DNA of 64,000 nt from Campylobacter concisus (GCF_902460845.1 NZ_CABPVS010000001.1:1-64000), one strand, 5' to 3'. Positions 41,843 to 52,842 are shown, counted from the stretch's first letter. A program made the numbers and translations. The notes: a model not told the origin generated them from the sequence alone.

Positions 41843-42580
41843 ATGAGCGAAAACATATTAGAACTTAAAAAAATAAATAAATTTTATGGAGAGCTTCACG
41901 CCTTAAAAGATATAAATTTAGAGGTAAAAAGCGGTGAAGTGGTCGTGCTTCTTGGACCATCGGGCTGTGGCAAAAGCACAACTCTTAGGTGCATAAACGG
42001 CCTTGAGAGTATCGCAAGCGGTGAGATAATAATCGATGGCGAAGTGATTGATGCTAAATTTAATGATTGGCAAAGAATCCGCCAAAAGGTCGGCATGGTC
42101 TTTCAAAGCTACGAGCTTTTTGATCACATGAATGTCATAGACAACGTCCTTCTTGGACCTTTGAAGGTGCAAAAAAGAGATAGAGCTGAGGCTGAAAAGA
42201 CAGCTGATATGTGGCTAAGCAAGGTTGGGCTACTTGATAAGAAATTTGCCTATCCAAAAGAGCTAAGCGGCGGTCAAAAGCAACGCATAGCTATAGTAAG
42301 AAGCCTTTGTTTAAACCCTGAGATCATGCTGTTTGACGAGGTTACGGCTGCGCTTGATCCAGAGATCGTTAGAGAAGTGCTTGACGTGATACTAAATTTA
42401 GCCAAAGATGGAATGACGATGCTAATAGTCACTCACGAGATGAGCTTTGCAAGGGCGGTTGCAAACAAGATCGTATTTATGGACGCTGGGGCGATCGTGG
42501 AGATCAGCGAACCAGAGGAATTTTTTACCAAACCAAAGAGCGATCGCGCGAAGAAATTTCTAAATTTATTCTCGTTTTAG
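41843..42580 (+). CDS. polar amino-acid ABC ATPase (GlnQ-like)
   Basis: 245 aa with all ABC motifs: Walker A G-P-S-G-C-G-K-S-T near 38-46, Q-loop V-F-Q-S-Y-E-L-F, signature L-S-G-G-Q-K-Q-R, Walker B I-M-L-F-D-E-V-T-A-A-L-D and H-loop V-T-H-E-M. The Asp-Glu-Val-Thr version of Walker B is typical for amino-acid importers. It energises the two upstream permeases. Confidence 0.94.
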   Translation: MSENILELKKINKFYGELHALKDINLEVKSGEVVVLLGPSGCGKSTTLRCINGLESIASGEIIIDGEVIDAKFNDWQRIRQKVGMVFQSYELFDHMNVIDNVLLGPLKVQKRDRAEAEKTADMWLSKVGLLDKKFAYPKELSGGQKQRIAIVRSLCLNPEIMLFDEVTAALDPEIVREVLDVILNLAKDGMTMLIVTHEMSFARAVANKIVFMDAGAIVEISEPEEFFTKPKSDRAKKFLNLFSF

Positions 42581-42673
42581 AAAAAATAAGAGATAATTTG
42601 CCGTTTTTTCAAAATGCGTTTAGAGCGAAATTTTAACGCTCTTATTTATTTAACTTTTTTACAAGGAGAAAGA

Positions 42674-43534
42674 GTGAGAAAATTTAAATTTTTCTTATTA
42701 GCATTAATCGCTACCGTCTTTCTAACGGGTTGTGGTAATGACAAAGGTGCCGACACGGCAAAAGCTGCTTCAAACGAAGCTGATGCGATCGCAAAGATCA
42801 AAGAGCGCGGATATGTAAGAATTGGCGTTTTCAGCGACAAACCACCATTTGGCTATGTCGATAAAGACGGCAAAAACCAAGGCTATGATATTTACTTTGC
42901 AAAACGTATCGCAAAAGACCTACTAGGCGATGAGAGCAAGGTAAAATTTGAGCTAGTAGAGGCTGCTGGTAGAGTTGAAGTTTTAGTAGCTGATAAAGTG
43001 GATATCACGCTTGCAAATTTTACAAAAACACCTGAGCGTGCACAAGTTGTTGATTTTGCGCTTCCATATATGAAAGTTTCACTTGGCATCGTTAGCCCTG
43101 AGGGCGCTGTGATAAAGAGCATCGATGAGCTAAAAGACAAAACCCTAATCGTAAATAAGGGCACAACCGCAGACGCGTTTTTTACAAAAAATTATCCTGA
43201 CATTAAGCTTGCAAAATACGACCAAAATACTGAAACATTTGCAGCTTTGGTTGATAAAAGAGGTGCTGCACTAGCGCATGATAACGCCCTACTTTTTGCC
43301 TGGGCGAAAGAGACTCCAGGTTTTGTTGTAGGCGTTGAAGCACTTGGTGATGTGGATGTAATAGCACCAGCTGTTAAAAAAGGCAACAAAGTTTTACTTG
43401 ACTGGCTAAACAATGAGATCATTGAGCTTGGAAAAGAAAATTTCTTCCACAAAGACTATGATGCTACACTAAAACCGATCTACGGCGATAGTGTAAATCC
43501 AGAATCACTTGTCGTTGAAGGCGGCAAACTCTAA
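42674..43534 (+). CDS. cjaA: CjaA-like amino-acid (cysteine) binding lipoprotein
   Basis: 286 aa from a GTG at 42674 with AAGGAGAA upstream; an earlier frame from 42614 has no such site. The lipobox F-L-T-G-C puts the lipidated Cys at about residue 19. The solute-binding fold follows, with R-I-G-V-F-S-D-K-P-P-F-G-Y-V and L-A-N-F-T-K-T-P-E-R-A-Q-V-V-D-F. From memory this matches Campylobacter CjaA, a surface-exposed cysteine-binding antigen. It completes the importer and is followed by a strong terminator. Confidence 0.85.
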   Translation: MRKFKFFLLALIATVFLTGCGNDKGADTAKAASNEADAIAKIKERGYVRIGVFSDKPPFGYVDKDGKNQGYDIYFAKRIAKDLLGDESKVKFELVEAAGRVEVLVADKVDITLANFTKTPERAQVVDFALPYMKVSLGIVSPEGAVIKSIDELKDKTLIVNKGTTADAFFTKNYPDIKLAKYDQNTETFAALVDKRGAALAHDNALLFAWAKETPGFVVGVEALGDVDVIAPAVKKGNKVLLDWLNNEIIELGKENFFHKDYDATLKPIYGDSVNPESLVVEGGKL

Positions 43535-43541
43535 AAATTTA

Positions 43542-43575
43542 ATGGCGTAAATCTTTACGCCATCTCTCTTTTTTT
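43542..43575 (+). terminator. intrinsic terminator of the cjaA transporter operon
   Basis: ATGGCGTAAA (43542-43551) pairs perfectly with TTTACGCCAT (43554-43563), followed by a pyrimidine run ending in seven T. Confidence 0.85.
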
Positions 43576-43879
43576 AAATTTAACAATATGCTTGTGACTT
43601 TTTTCAGCAGGTAACACTACATAAATTCCATAAAGGACGGATATCTTACATACCTGAGCAGCAAGCTAGTAGACGAGCCCTTGCAAAATAATGAGCCATT
43701 TTAAAAGAATACCGACATTAGATAAGATTGTATTATCCGCATGAATATTCAAAAAGGCTGAGGCGCATGTTTTTGATAAATTTAAATTATAGATAGTATG
43801 TATGCAGAGAAAAAAATCTGCGAAAGCTAAGAGAGAAAGATAAATCTTAGTTTCTGAATGTCTAAATAAAATTTTAAAA
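43576..43879. other. gene-free stretch between two operons
   Basis: About 300 bp with no convincing gene. A minus-strand frame (43666-43917) would overlap the terminator of the following gene and shows no family or ribosome binding site. I see no tRNA. The sequence is less AT-rich than usual for intergenic DNA here and may be a decayed gene. Confidence 0.4.
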
Positions 43880-43909
43880 GCATTTTGGAGTAAATTTAGC
43901 CCAAAATGC
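43880..43909 (-). terminator. intrinsic terminator of the phosphomannomutase gene
   Basis: GCATTTTGG (43880-43888) pairs with CCAAAATGC (43901-43909); on the minus strand it is followed by TTTTAAAATTTTA and lies 10 nt past the stop. Confidence 0.7.
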
Positions 43910-43918
43910 CTTTGCAAG

Positions 43919-45286
43919 CTACATTAAGCTCTTTAACAAATTTGTCACTTTTTGTTCGATCTCTTCTAGAAATTCCTTGCTCTTTGCCTCAAATCTAGTG
44001 ACGATAACTGGCGTTGTATTTGATGCACGCACCAGCGCCCAGCCATTTTCAAACTGAATTCTTATGCCATCAATGTCGATGATATTTTTTATCTTTGGCA
44101 GATCGCAACTCTCGTTTTTCACGCACTCTTTTAACTTAGCAACTATCTTAAATTTGGCTTCATCAGTCGTTTTTACCTTGATCTCATCGGTACTAAAGAC
44201 TAGCGGCATCTTATCAAGCTCACCATCAAGGTCAAAACCCTTATGAACTAGCTCAAGCACCCTCATCATCGCATAAAGCGCATCATCAAAGCCAAAATAG
44301 CGCTCTTTAAAAAAGATATGACCACTAACTTCAGCCGCAAGATCGACATTTAGCTCTTTCATCATCTTTTTTATGTTACTATGCCCAGTCTTACCCATGA
44401 AAACTTCGCCGATCTTTGCGATCTCATCGTACATGTTTTGCGAACACTTAACCTCACCAAGCACCTTTGGATGTTTCATATTTAGAGCATAAAGATATGC
44501 TAGTTCATCGCCTTTTATATCTCTTTTTGGCGTTATAACCGCGATCCTGTCGCCATCTCCGTCAAAGCCAAATCCAAGGTCAAATTCTTTCTTTTCGATA
44601 AGAGAAAATATCTCTTTTAAATTCTCTTTTTCACTTGGGTCTGGATGGTGATTTGGGAAATTTCCGTCTGGATCTTCATATAAAATTTTTGCATTTAGTC
44701 CAAGTGCCTTGACGATAGGCACCAAACTCACGCCAACAGCGCCATTTGCACAGTCGATGATAAAAGGCTTTTTGAAATTTTTAAGCTCACTAAATTCTTT
44801 TACAAAAAACTCAACGTATTTTTCTAAGATATTAAATTTCTCACAGCTCTCATCGTCTGCGATCTCTAAATTTGAGGCGATTATTTCATTAACTTTATCT
44901 TTTAAAATTTGCAGATCTTTGCCAAAGAAACTATCTTTTTTAATGGTGATCTTAAAGCCGTTGTACTCTTTTGGGTTGTGAGAGCCAGTGATCATGATAT
45001 TTGCGTCGAAATAATCAGCATAAACGCTAAAGTAGCCAACAGGAGTTGGAAGTAAGCCGATGCTATAAATTTTAAAGCCACCAGCCTTGTTTAGGCCACT
45101 TAGCAGATACCTAAAAAGCGTGCTAGCACTTAGCCTTGCGTCAAAGCCAACGCTTAAAGTTTTTACGCCAAATTCATTAAATTTCTTACCCAAAGCAAGC
45201 CCTATAGCCTTGACGCTATCTTCTGTCAAGTCTTTCTCAAAAATGCCGCGGATGTCGTATTCTCTAAAAATTTCATCATATTTCAT
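43919..45286 (-). CDS. phosphomannomutase/phosphoglucomutase
   Basis: 455 aa of the alpha-D-phosphohexomutase family. The phosphoserine is Ser102 in M-I-T-G-S-H-N-P, the metal loop is G-F-D-G-D-G-D-R, the sugar-binding loop is A-E-V-S-G-H and the phosphate-binding loop is R-A-S-N-T-T-P near the C-terminus. It supplies mannose-1-P or glucose-1-P for surface glycans. The family does not allow a safe choice between ManB and AlgC/Pgm activity. Confidence 0.9.
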   Translation of the reverse strand: MKYDEIFREYDIRGIFEKDLTEDSVKAIGLALGKKFNEFGVKTLSVGFDARLSASTLFRYLLSGLNKAGGFKIYSIGLLPTPVGYFSVYADYFDANIMITGSHNPKEYNGFKITIKKDSFFGKDLQILKDKVNEIIASNLEIADDESCEKFNILEKYVEFFVKEFSELKNFKKPFIIDCANGAVGVSLVPIVKALGLNAKILYEDPDGNFPNHHPDPSEKENLKEIFSLIEKKEFDLGFGFDGDGDRIAVITPKRDIKGDELAYLYALNMKHPKVLGEVKCSQNMYDEIAKIGEVFMGKTGHSNIKKMMKELNVDLAAEVSGHIFFKERYFGFDDALYAMMRVLELVHKGFDLDGELDKMPLVFSTDEIKVKTTDEAKFKIVAKLKECVKNESCDLPKIKNIIDIDGIRIQFENGWALVRASNTTPVIVTRFEAKSKEFLEEIEQKVTNLLKSLM

Positions 45287-45385
45287 TGTAAATTCTCCCT
45301 AAAAGAAAGCAAAATGATACAAGAATAAATTTAAAAAGGAGTAAATAATTTTATAAATTTAGTGAGGTTAAAGTTTAAATATAAA

Positions 45386-45411
45386 TTCGAGCTAGAAGGC
45401 TCTAGCTCGAA
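45386..45411 (-). terminator. intrinsic terminator of groESL
   Basis: TTCGAGCTAGA (45386-45396) and TCTAGCTCGAA (45401-45411) form an 11-bp stem with a 4-nt loop just after the groEL stop; AT-rich sequence with T-runs follows on the minus strand. Confidence 0.75.
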
Positions 45412-45419
45412 AAGGGCTG

Positions 45420-47066
<1,647 letters not shown>

Positions 47067-47071
47067 TTAAA

Positions 47072-47332
47072 TTATTTAATCACACCTAAAACATCGTCTA
47101 TGTTTAAAACAAGATATGTTTTATCATCTAAATTTATCTCAGTGCCACCGTATTTTGCAAATACAACTTTATCACCAACTTTTACGCCCTCTACTTCAGC
47201 ACCAACCGCTTTTACCTCACCGCTTAAAGGTTTTTCTTTTGCGTTATCAGGTATAATAATGCCCGAAGCTGTGGTCTTTGTCTCCTCTACGCGTTCAACT
47301 AGAACACGCTTGCCTAATGGTTGAAAGTTCAT
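47072..47332 (-). CDS. groS: co-chaperonin GroES
   Basis: 86 aa with the family start [13 protein letters not shown], the mobile loop around [11 protein letters not shown] and the roof segment [13 protein letters not shown]. It caps the GroEL ring. It is the first gene of the operon, 30 nt downstream of the operator. Confidence 0.98.
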   Translation of the reverse strand: MNFQPLGKRVLVERVEETKTTASGIIIPDNAKEKPLSGEVKAVGAEVEGVKVGDKVVFAKYGGTEINLDDKTYLVLNIDDVLGVIK

Positions 47333-47361
47333 TGTTCATCCTTTTGGTTTAATTGTCTTTT

Positions 47362-47388
47362 TTAGCACTCTTTATTTTTGAGTGATAA
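47362..47388 (-). promoter_or_regulatory. CIRCE-type HrcA operator
   Basis: TTAGCACTC - 9 nt - GAGTGATAA at 47362-47388. The consensus is TTAGCACTC-N9-GAGTGCTAA, so only one position differs. It lies between the promoter and groES, where HrcA binding represses groESL until heat stress. Confidence 0.92.
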
Positions 47389-47389
47389 A

Positions 47390-47418
47390 ATCCTAGCACT
47401 TTTTTCTAAAAAAGTCAA
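47390..47418 (-). promoter_or_regulatory. sigma-70 promoter of groESL
   Basis: On the minus strand TTGACT (47413-47418) and TAGGAT (47390-47395) are spaced by exactly 17 nt, immediately upstream of the CIRCE site. Confidence 0.75.
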
Positions 47419-47500
47419 TAATTTATAGTTAAATTTTATTAAAACTTTAGTCACTTGCACTAAAGTTTTATGATATGTAAAACTAATATAAAGGAATTTT

Positions 47501-50041
47501 ATGAAAAAAATAGCCTATATAGTAGCGGCTTTGGCGCTGATAATCCTTTGCATTTTTGGCTTTATCTTTAGCTCTTTTGGTAATAAATTTATAGCCAGCA
47601 AAATAGAAAAAGAGGCACTTACTCGCGGTATCGATGTGAAATTTAAATATTTTAGTTTAGGATTTAGCACGCTAAATTTAGAAGCGATCGTGATGAACGC
47701 TATAAATTTAAAGGCAAATGGGGATCTCTCGTTATTTGCTCAAAGCATGAATTTAAACATAGATATAGACGCCGACAAGTCGAAGGCTAGCAAGCTTGGA
47801 TTAAAAAAAGATGTCGCACTTAAAGCAAACGTGGCTGGTAAATTTAGCGACTTCAAGCTAGTGGCAACTGGCACCGCACTTGGCTCAAATATAAATTTAA
47901 ATGCAAATTTAAAAGACTATCTGCCAAAAGCTCTAAATCTTGACGCTAAAAATATCGAACTCTCTGAGATATCAGCCCTTGCACAAAAGCCGAATTTAGC
48001 TAGCGGTAAGCTTGATCTAACGAGTGATATGCAAGTGATTGATGAGAAAAATGAGCCGATCATTAACGCTCAAATTTTAGCAAGCGATGCTATGATAAAC
48101 AAAGAAATTCTAAAAAACGAATTTGGGCTAAATTTAGCAAAAGATATAAATTTTAAAGGCGGCGTAAATGCTAAATTTACAAATGAAAAAATGAGTGCAA
48201 AAGCCCTCATCATCGCGCCTGAAGCTACTTTAAAAGCAAATGAGACGACTTATGATCTAAGTAGCAAAAATTTAAAGAGCGACTTTTTGCTAAACGTGCC
48301 TGATCTTGCGCTTTTTGGCAAACTTTTAAATCAACAGCTAAGCGGCGCAGTGGATGCAAACGGCGAAATCACAGTGCAAGAAAATGCCCTCAAAAACCTA
48401 AAAGCTGAGATAAACGGGCTTGGCGGCAAGATAAATGCAAATTTTGATAGCAAAAACTTAACTTTAAATGCAGCTAACATCAAGCTAAAAGAGCTTCTCG
48501 CACTTGCCCTGCAGCCTAGCTACGCAGACGGGCAGATAAATTTAAATGCAAATTTTAGTGGCTTTGACGAGCTAAAAAAACTTGCAGGCGATGCTAAATT
48601 TGAGATAAAAAACGGCCTTATAGATAAAGGGCTTGCAAAGCTTAAAAATGCGGCTAAATTTGAGCTAAAAGGCGGCGCCACCGCAAAAGGTGAGCTTGTA
48701 AATTTTGACGCAAATGTGCTTAGCGACCTTGGCGAGTTAAAGGATGTAAAGGGCGTTTATGACCTAAAAAACAGCCAAATTTTTAGCAAATTTGCCCTGC
48801 TCATTAGCGACCCCGAGAAATTTAAAGCGGTTAGTGGCTTTGAAGTGAGCTCAAAGATGGCGCTTGCGGGCGATGTGAAGGTTAAAGAGAGCAAGATAGA
48901 TGAGCTAAATTTAGGCGGCGATGCCTTTGCTGGCAAGCTAAACGCCACCATAAAAAATGAAAATCTTGATCTTAGCCTAAAAGAGGCACAGCTAGGAGAG
49001 ATCTTAGCACTTAGCGGCAACGACAGGCTGGCAAATGCTAAGACAAATGTCCAAGCAAAGGGGCAAAATATCTTTAGCAAAAGCCCAAGCGTCGCCGCAA
49101 CGATCACTTTAAATGATGGCAAATTTAACGCCGCAGCACTTAGCAAAATGCTTGATAAAAAATTCCCTGAAAACGAGAAATTTAGCTCAAATTTGAGCCT
49201 AGACTATAAAGGTGACATAGCGAAATTTAGCGGCAACTTTCTTAGCTCGCTTGCTGATATAAAGGGCATAGATGGCAGTTTTGACGTGGGTAAAAGCACG
49301 CTAAGCTTAAAGCTTCAAGCGGTAGTTTCGGAGCTAAATAAGCTTGCATTTTTAGCTGGCCGCGAGCTTCACGGTAAATTTGCAGCTCTCGTAACAGCAA
49401 ATGGCAAAGTGGATGATCTAAGCGCAAAAGCCACTTCAGATGATCTATTCAAGGGCAAACTCGAGGCAAATTACAAAGGCGGCGCGCTTGATGCGGTGCT
49501 AAAAAACTTTGAGGTCAAAGGGCTAACGCAGACTTTGGGGCTGGATCATCTATATGACGGCAACGGCGATGCTAAATTTGACTACGAAACAAAGCAAAAG
49601 CTCGGTAAATTTGACATCTTGCTAAAAGAAGGTCACCTAGCCAGCACAAATCTCACAAACAATATAAAAACCTTTACCGGCAAGGACATCACAAAAGAAA
49701 TTTACAAAGACGGCAAAATTTACGGCGATATAAAGGGCGATAACGTCATCTTTAACGTAAATTTAAGCTCGCCAAAGAGCGACATAAAGGTTGCAAACGG
49801 CACTTACAATACCGCGACAAAAATGCTTAACGCGCCGCTTGTTTGCAGGCTCGAAAAGACCGATCTAAACGTGCAAATTTCAGGTACGACAGACAAGCTA
49901 AAATACGACGTTAGATCGCAATATCTCGAAAATAAGGTCAAAAAAGAGATAGGTAGATTTTTAGATAAAAAGCTAGGCAAAGATGATGACGCAAGCGGCG
50001 ACAAACAAAATTTAAAGGGGCTTTTAAAAGGGCTATTTTAG
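47501..50041 (+). CDS. large AsmA-like membrane-anchored protein
   Basis: 846 aa with an AAGGAAT site, one N-terminal helix (about 5-24) and a long periplasmic region of repetitive beta strands (A-N-L-x-L, K-x-x-L-x-L-x-A), typical of AsmA/DUF748-like proteins that bridge inner and outer membranes and affect lipid traffic. The C-terminus has Y-D-V-R-S-Q-Y-L followed by a basic helix, as in that group. It is much larger than E. coli AsmA. The next gene starts right after its stop. Confidence 0.75.
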   Translation: MKKIAYIVAALALIILCIFGFIFSSFGNKFIASKIEKEALTRGIDVKFKYFSLGFSTLNLEAIVMNAINLKANGDLSLFAQSMNLNIDIDADKSKASKLGLKKDVALKANVAGKFSDFKLVATGTALGSNINLNANLKDYLPKALNLDAKNIELSEISALAQKPNLASGKLDLTSDMQVIDEKNEPIINAQILASDAMINKEILKNEFGLNLAKDINFKGGVNAKFTNEKMSAKALIIAPEATLKANETTYDLSSKNLKSDFLLNVPDLALFGKLLNQQLSGAVDANGEITVQENALKNLKAEINGLGGKINANFDSKNLTLNAANIKLKELLALALQPSYADGQINLNANFSGFDELKKLAGDAKFEIKNGLIDKGLAKLKNAAKFELKGGATAKGELVNFDANVLSDLGELKDVKGVYDLKNSQIFSKFALLISDPEKFKAVSGFEVSSKMALAGDVKVKESKIDELNLGGDAFAGKLNATIKNENLDLSLKEAQLGEILALSGNDRLANAKTNVQAKGQNIFSKSPSVAATITLNDGKFNAAALSKMLDKKFPENEKFSSNLSLDYKGDIAKFSGNFLSSLADIKGIDGSFDVGKSTLSLKLQAVVSELNKLAFLAGRELHGKFAALVTANGKVDDLSAKATSDDLFKGKLEANYKGGALDAVLKNFEVKGLTQTLGLDHLYDGNGDAKFDYETKQKLGKFDILLKEGHLASTNLTNNIKTFTGKDITKEIYKDGKIYGDIKGDNVIFNVNLSSPKSDIKVANGTYNTATKMLNAPLVCRLEKTDLNVQISGTTDKLKYDVRSQYLENKVKKEIGRFLDKKLGKDDDASGDKQNLKGLLKGLF

Positions 50042-51200
50042 ATGAAAAAGGCGGAAAATTTAAAGTATCTAATGGGGCTTGGGCACTTTTGTAGCGACAT
50101 AAACCAAAGCGCGCTTGGTGCGATGCTGTCCTTTTTCATCGCGAGCTACCACTACGACTATGCCACAGCCGCCTCGCTCGTGACCGCCACAAATTTAGCA
50201 AGCTCGCTCATCCAACCACTGATCGGCCGCTTAAGCGACAAAAAAGAGCTGCCCTACGTCATCCCGCTTGGGCTACTACTTGCTGGCGGGGGCATGAGCC
50301 TAACTGGCTTTGTGACAAACTACTACATCATCTTGGTTTGCGTGATGATAAGTGGTATCGGCGCCGCGCTCTTTCACCCAAGTGCCGCAAGGATCGTAAA
50401 TTACGCCTCAAATGCCAAAAATAGAGCCAAAAGCATAAGCATATTTTCATTTGGTGGTAATGTCGGCTTTGCAGTTGGGCCCATTTTAGTCGCTGTTTTT
50501 GTGGGAAATTTTGGCCTAAAAGGGACGCTAGTCTTTATAATTCCCCAAATTTTTTTGACACTTTTATACCTCAAAAAGAGCAAATTTATAAAAGTGCTCG
50601 AGGGCAATCATAAAAAGCAAATTTCACAAAAAAATAGTGCTTTGAAAGACGATTTAAGCGCCTTTTTAAGGCTTTGCGTCTGTATATTTTCACGTTCCAT
50701 TGTAGCATTTGGCTTTTCAGCATTTTTTAGCATATACCTCATCAAAATTTTTGGCCTTAGCAAAGAAGCTGCAAATGTAAATTTAAGCCTCTTTTTTTGC
50801 CGCAGGTGCGATCTCTACGCTATTTGGCGGAGCACTAGCGGATAGATACGGCCTAGTTAGGCTCATCAAAATAAGCCTAAGCATCGCCGCGCCACTAGTC
50901 GTGCTAATGCTCTTTATTGACAGCTACGCGTTATTTCTCGCAGCCTCCATGTGCGTGAGTGCCTGCATCAGCCTATCTTTTAGCCCCTCAATCGCCCTTA
51001 CGCAGCTTTATTTGCCAAATCAAATCGGCCTAGCCTCTGGCGTAACGCTTGGACTTAGTATCACAATCGGCGGTATATTCGCAACAGTCATCGGCAAGAT
51101 CGCTGACATCTTTAGCCTAACGCACTCATTTTACTTTATCGCCATAGAATCGCTTATCTGCGCGGTTTCTAGCTACTTTTTAAGGCCAGTCACGAGATAA
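50042..51200 (+). pseudogene. MFS transporter gene (Fsr-like) frameshifted at a T7 tract
   Basis: The first frame (50042-50845) encodes the N-terminal two thirds of an MFS exporter (G-L-G-H-F-C-S-D-I-N, G-R-L-S-D-K, A-L-F-H-P-S-A-A-R as in fosmidomycin-resistance-type Fsr proteins) and then ends in nonsense. The rest of the protein continues in another frame from the T7 run at 50792-50798 (L-F-F-A-A-G-A-I-S-T-L-F-G-G-A-L-A-D-R) to the stop at 51200. One T fewer would restore a full protein. It is either a pseudogene, an ON/OFF slippage site or a sequencing error. Confidence 0.8.
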
Positions 51201-51327
51201 ATAAATACCAAATTAAAATAAATTAACCTGATTTAAAATATTTAAATATTTTTTAGACTAATTACAATAAAATAACTAATTTAATTTAAGGAGTAAATTT
51301 GGAACCGTTACAACAAGAAAAAAATAT

Positions 51328-52665
51328 ATGTTAAAAAGTGCCAGAGAGTTGGGGATTATATCTTGTATTGTGGCGATATTTAAGTATCTAGTTTTCGTTT
51401 CAGGGCTTTACAAAACCCTTGATCGTGATTTCAGTCTTATCCTCAAAGCATGCTGCGACTCTATCAGTTGGCTACTTTTATTTTTTGCTATTTCATTGAT
51501 ATGCTCTATTTATAATTCCTCAAAACTAAGAACATATTTTAAAATTTTTACTATTTTCATTTTGATATATGTGATTTTAACTCTTTTGACTTTTAAAATT
51601 GTTATGTATCTGGGAGAAAGAAATTTTAACAATGATGATTTTATCTTTACGATATTGAATCATTTTTATAGCAATGAAGAGATTATGTATAATCATGACC
51701 TATTTAAACAGCTATTCATTTATCGTAGTTATTTATTGAGAGTATTATTCGTAACAGCATCACTATTTTTGTTTATATCTATCGCAAAATTAATAAAAAT
51801 AACAAAAGAAAAAATGTTTTGGGCTTATGCATTATTTGGCGCATCTCACATAGCAAGCTACTTTATTAAAATTGATCACAAAATTTATGATTATATTGAT
51901 ATTGGAGCTTTCTTTCTTGCTTTAATCGCATGGTGGCGACTAAAGACACAAGTAAGTAGTAACGAAATTCAAGTAATTAGCGAAAATGGGATTTTAAATG
52001 TGACTACTATCAAATCTTCAAGCCAATTAGCCGCGAAAGCCTGCTTAGTTGGCCTTATCGCAATATTTTTTTACTATATTTTTTTTGAATATTTGTTAGC
52101 ACATCAAGAAAGAATGTCACTTCGACCAATAATATTTACAAAGCCTCTTATTTATGCGGTAGTATTAGCGGTTATTTACTCTGCCGTTAAGCAGATAGCA
52201 CATACGTTAAATGAGATAAGACTACATACAAATTTCTTATTTTTCTCTATCCTTTTTGTGATATTTACAATAGCAAAAGCAACAACTGACTACATGTATA
52301 TATATGCTTACGATTATAATTTTTTAAATATCTTTGGTACGCACAATGCCTCAATTAAATCTTTAGTTTCTAGTGCCAATACAATCTTATACATTGGAGT
52401 ATTTGCTCATTTGTTAGCTACAGTATTTTTATTTTTATTTACAACAAGATTAGTGAGCGCGACTAAAAGTAGGCTATTTTGGATAAATTTTATATTGTTT
52501 GTGGTAAGTTCAGTCATACTTTTAGCACTACTATTTCCGGATAAGCCAGACTTTATAGGCCTTTTAACCAAAAACATAGACCTTTTTAATATAGCAGAGT
52601 TTTTCTTTTTACTAATTGCTTGGTATAGCGTGAAAAAAGACACAAGAGAGCAGGATAGAACATAA
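51328..52665 (+). CDS. polytopic membrane protein with an internal duplication
   Basis: 445 aa, about 10-12 helices, no family recognised. The two halves are related: both end with a segment like F-L-F-I-S-I-A-K-L / F-L-F-L-F-T-T-R-L, then K-x-x-F-W, a gap, and F-F-L-A-L-I-A-W-W / F-F-L-L-I-A-W-Y. The ATG at 51328 has no good ribosome binding site, whereas AAGGAG precedes a TTG at 51299 in another frame; an A7 tract lies between, so the true start may depend on the tract length. Confidence 0.6.
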   Translation: MLKSARELGIISCIVAIFKYLVFVSGLYKTLDRDFSLILKACCDSISWLLLFFAISLICSIYNSSKLRTYFKIFTIFILIYVILTLLTFKIVMYLGERNFNNDDFIFTILNHFYSNEEIMYNHDLFKQLFIYRSYLLRVLFVTASLFLFISIAKLIKITKEKMFWAYALFGASHIASYFIKIDHKIYDYIDIGAFFLALIAWWRLKTQVSSNEIQVISENGILNVTTIKSSSQLAAKACLVGLIAIFFYYIFFEYLLAHQERMSLRPIIFTKPLIYAVVLAVIYSAVKQIAHTLNEIRLHTNFLFFSILFVIFTIAKATTDYMYIYAYDYNFLNIFGTHNASIKSLVSSANTILYIGVFAHLLATVFLFLFTTRLVSATKSRLFWINFILFVVSSVILLALLFPDKPDFIGLLTKNIDLFNIAEFFFLLIAWYSVKKDTREQDRT

Positions 52666-52698
52666 AACGGCATTTGGCGATAAATTTATAGTTTAAAC

Positions 52699-52837
52699 AG
52701 CTAAAGACAAGATGATTTTTGTCTTTAGCTTCGCTATGAGGAGACGAGGCGAAATTTTACGATACAAAGGAGCATACATGTAGTATGTGACTGAAGTAGA
52801 GTGAAATTTCAACGACGTATAGCAGAAAAAGACAAAA
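52699..52837. other. structured intergenic element with alternative folds
   Basis: Two pairings compete. A local hairpin joins AGCTAAAGACAA (52699-52710) with TTGTCTTTAGCT (52719-52730). A long-range fold uses TTTTGTCTTT (52717-52726) with AAAGACAAAA (52828-52837), then GCTAT/ATAGC (52733-52737 / 52819-52823), GAAATTTTAC/GTGAAATTTC (52751-52760 / 52801-52810, one G-T pair) and CATAC/GTATG (52773-52777 / 52783-52787). It lies between two convergent genes. It could be a bidirectional terminator, a small RNA or a dispersed repeat. Confidence 0.55.
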
Positions 52838-52842
52838 TAGCC

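Noticed and set aside
43666-43917. 83-aa minus-strand frame beside the phosphomannomutase gene
   Set aside because: It covers the phosphomannomutase terminator, begins without a ribosome binding site and resembles no family.
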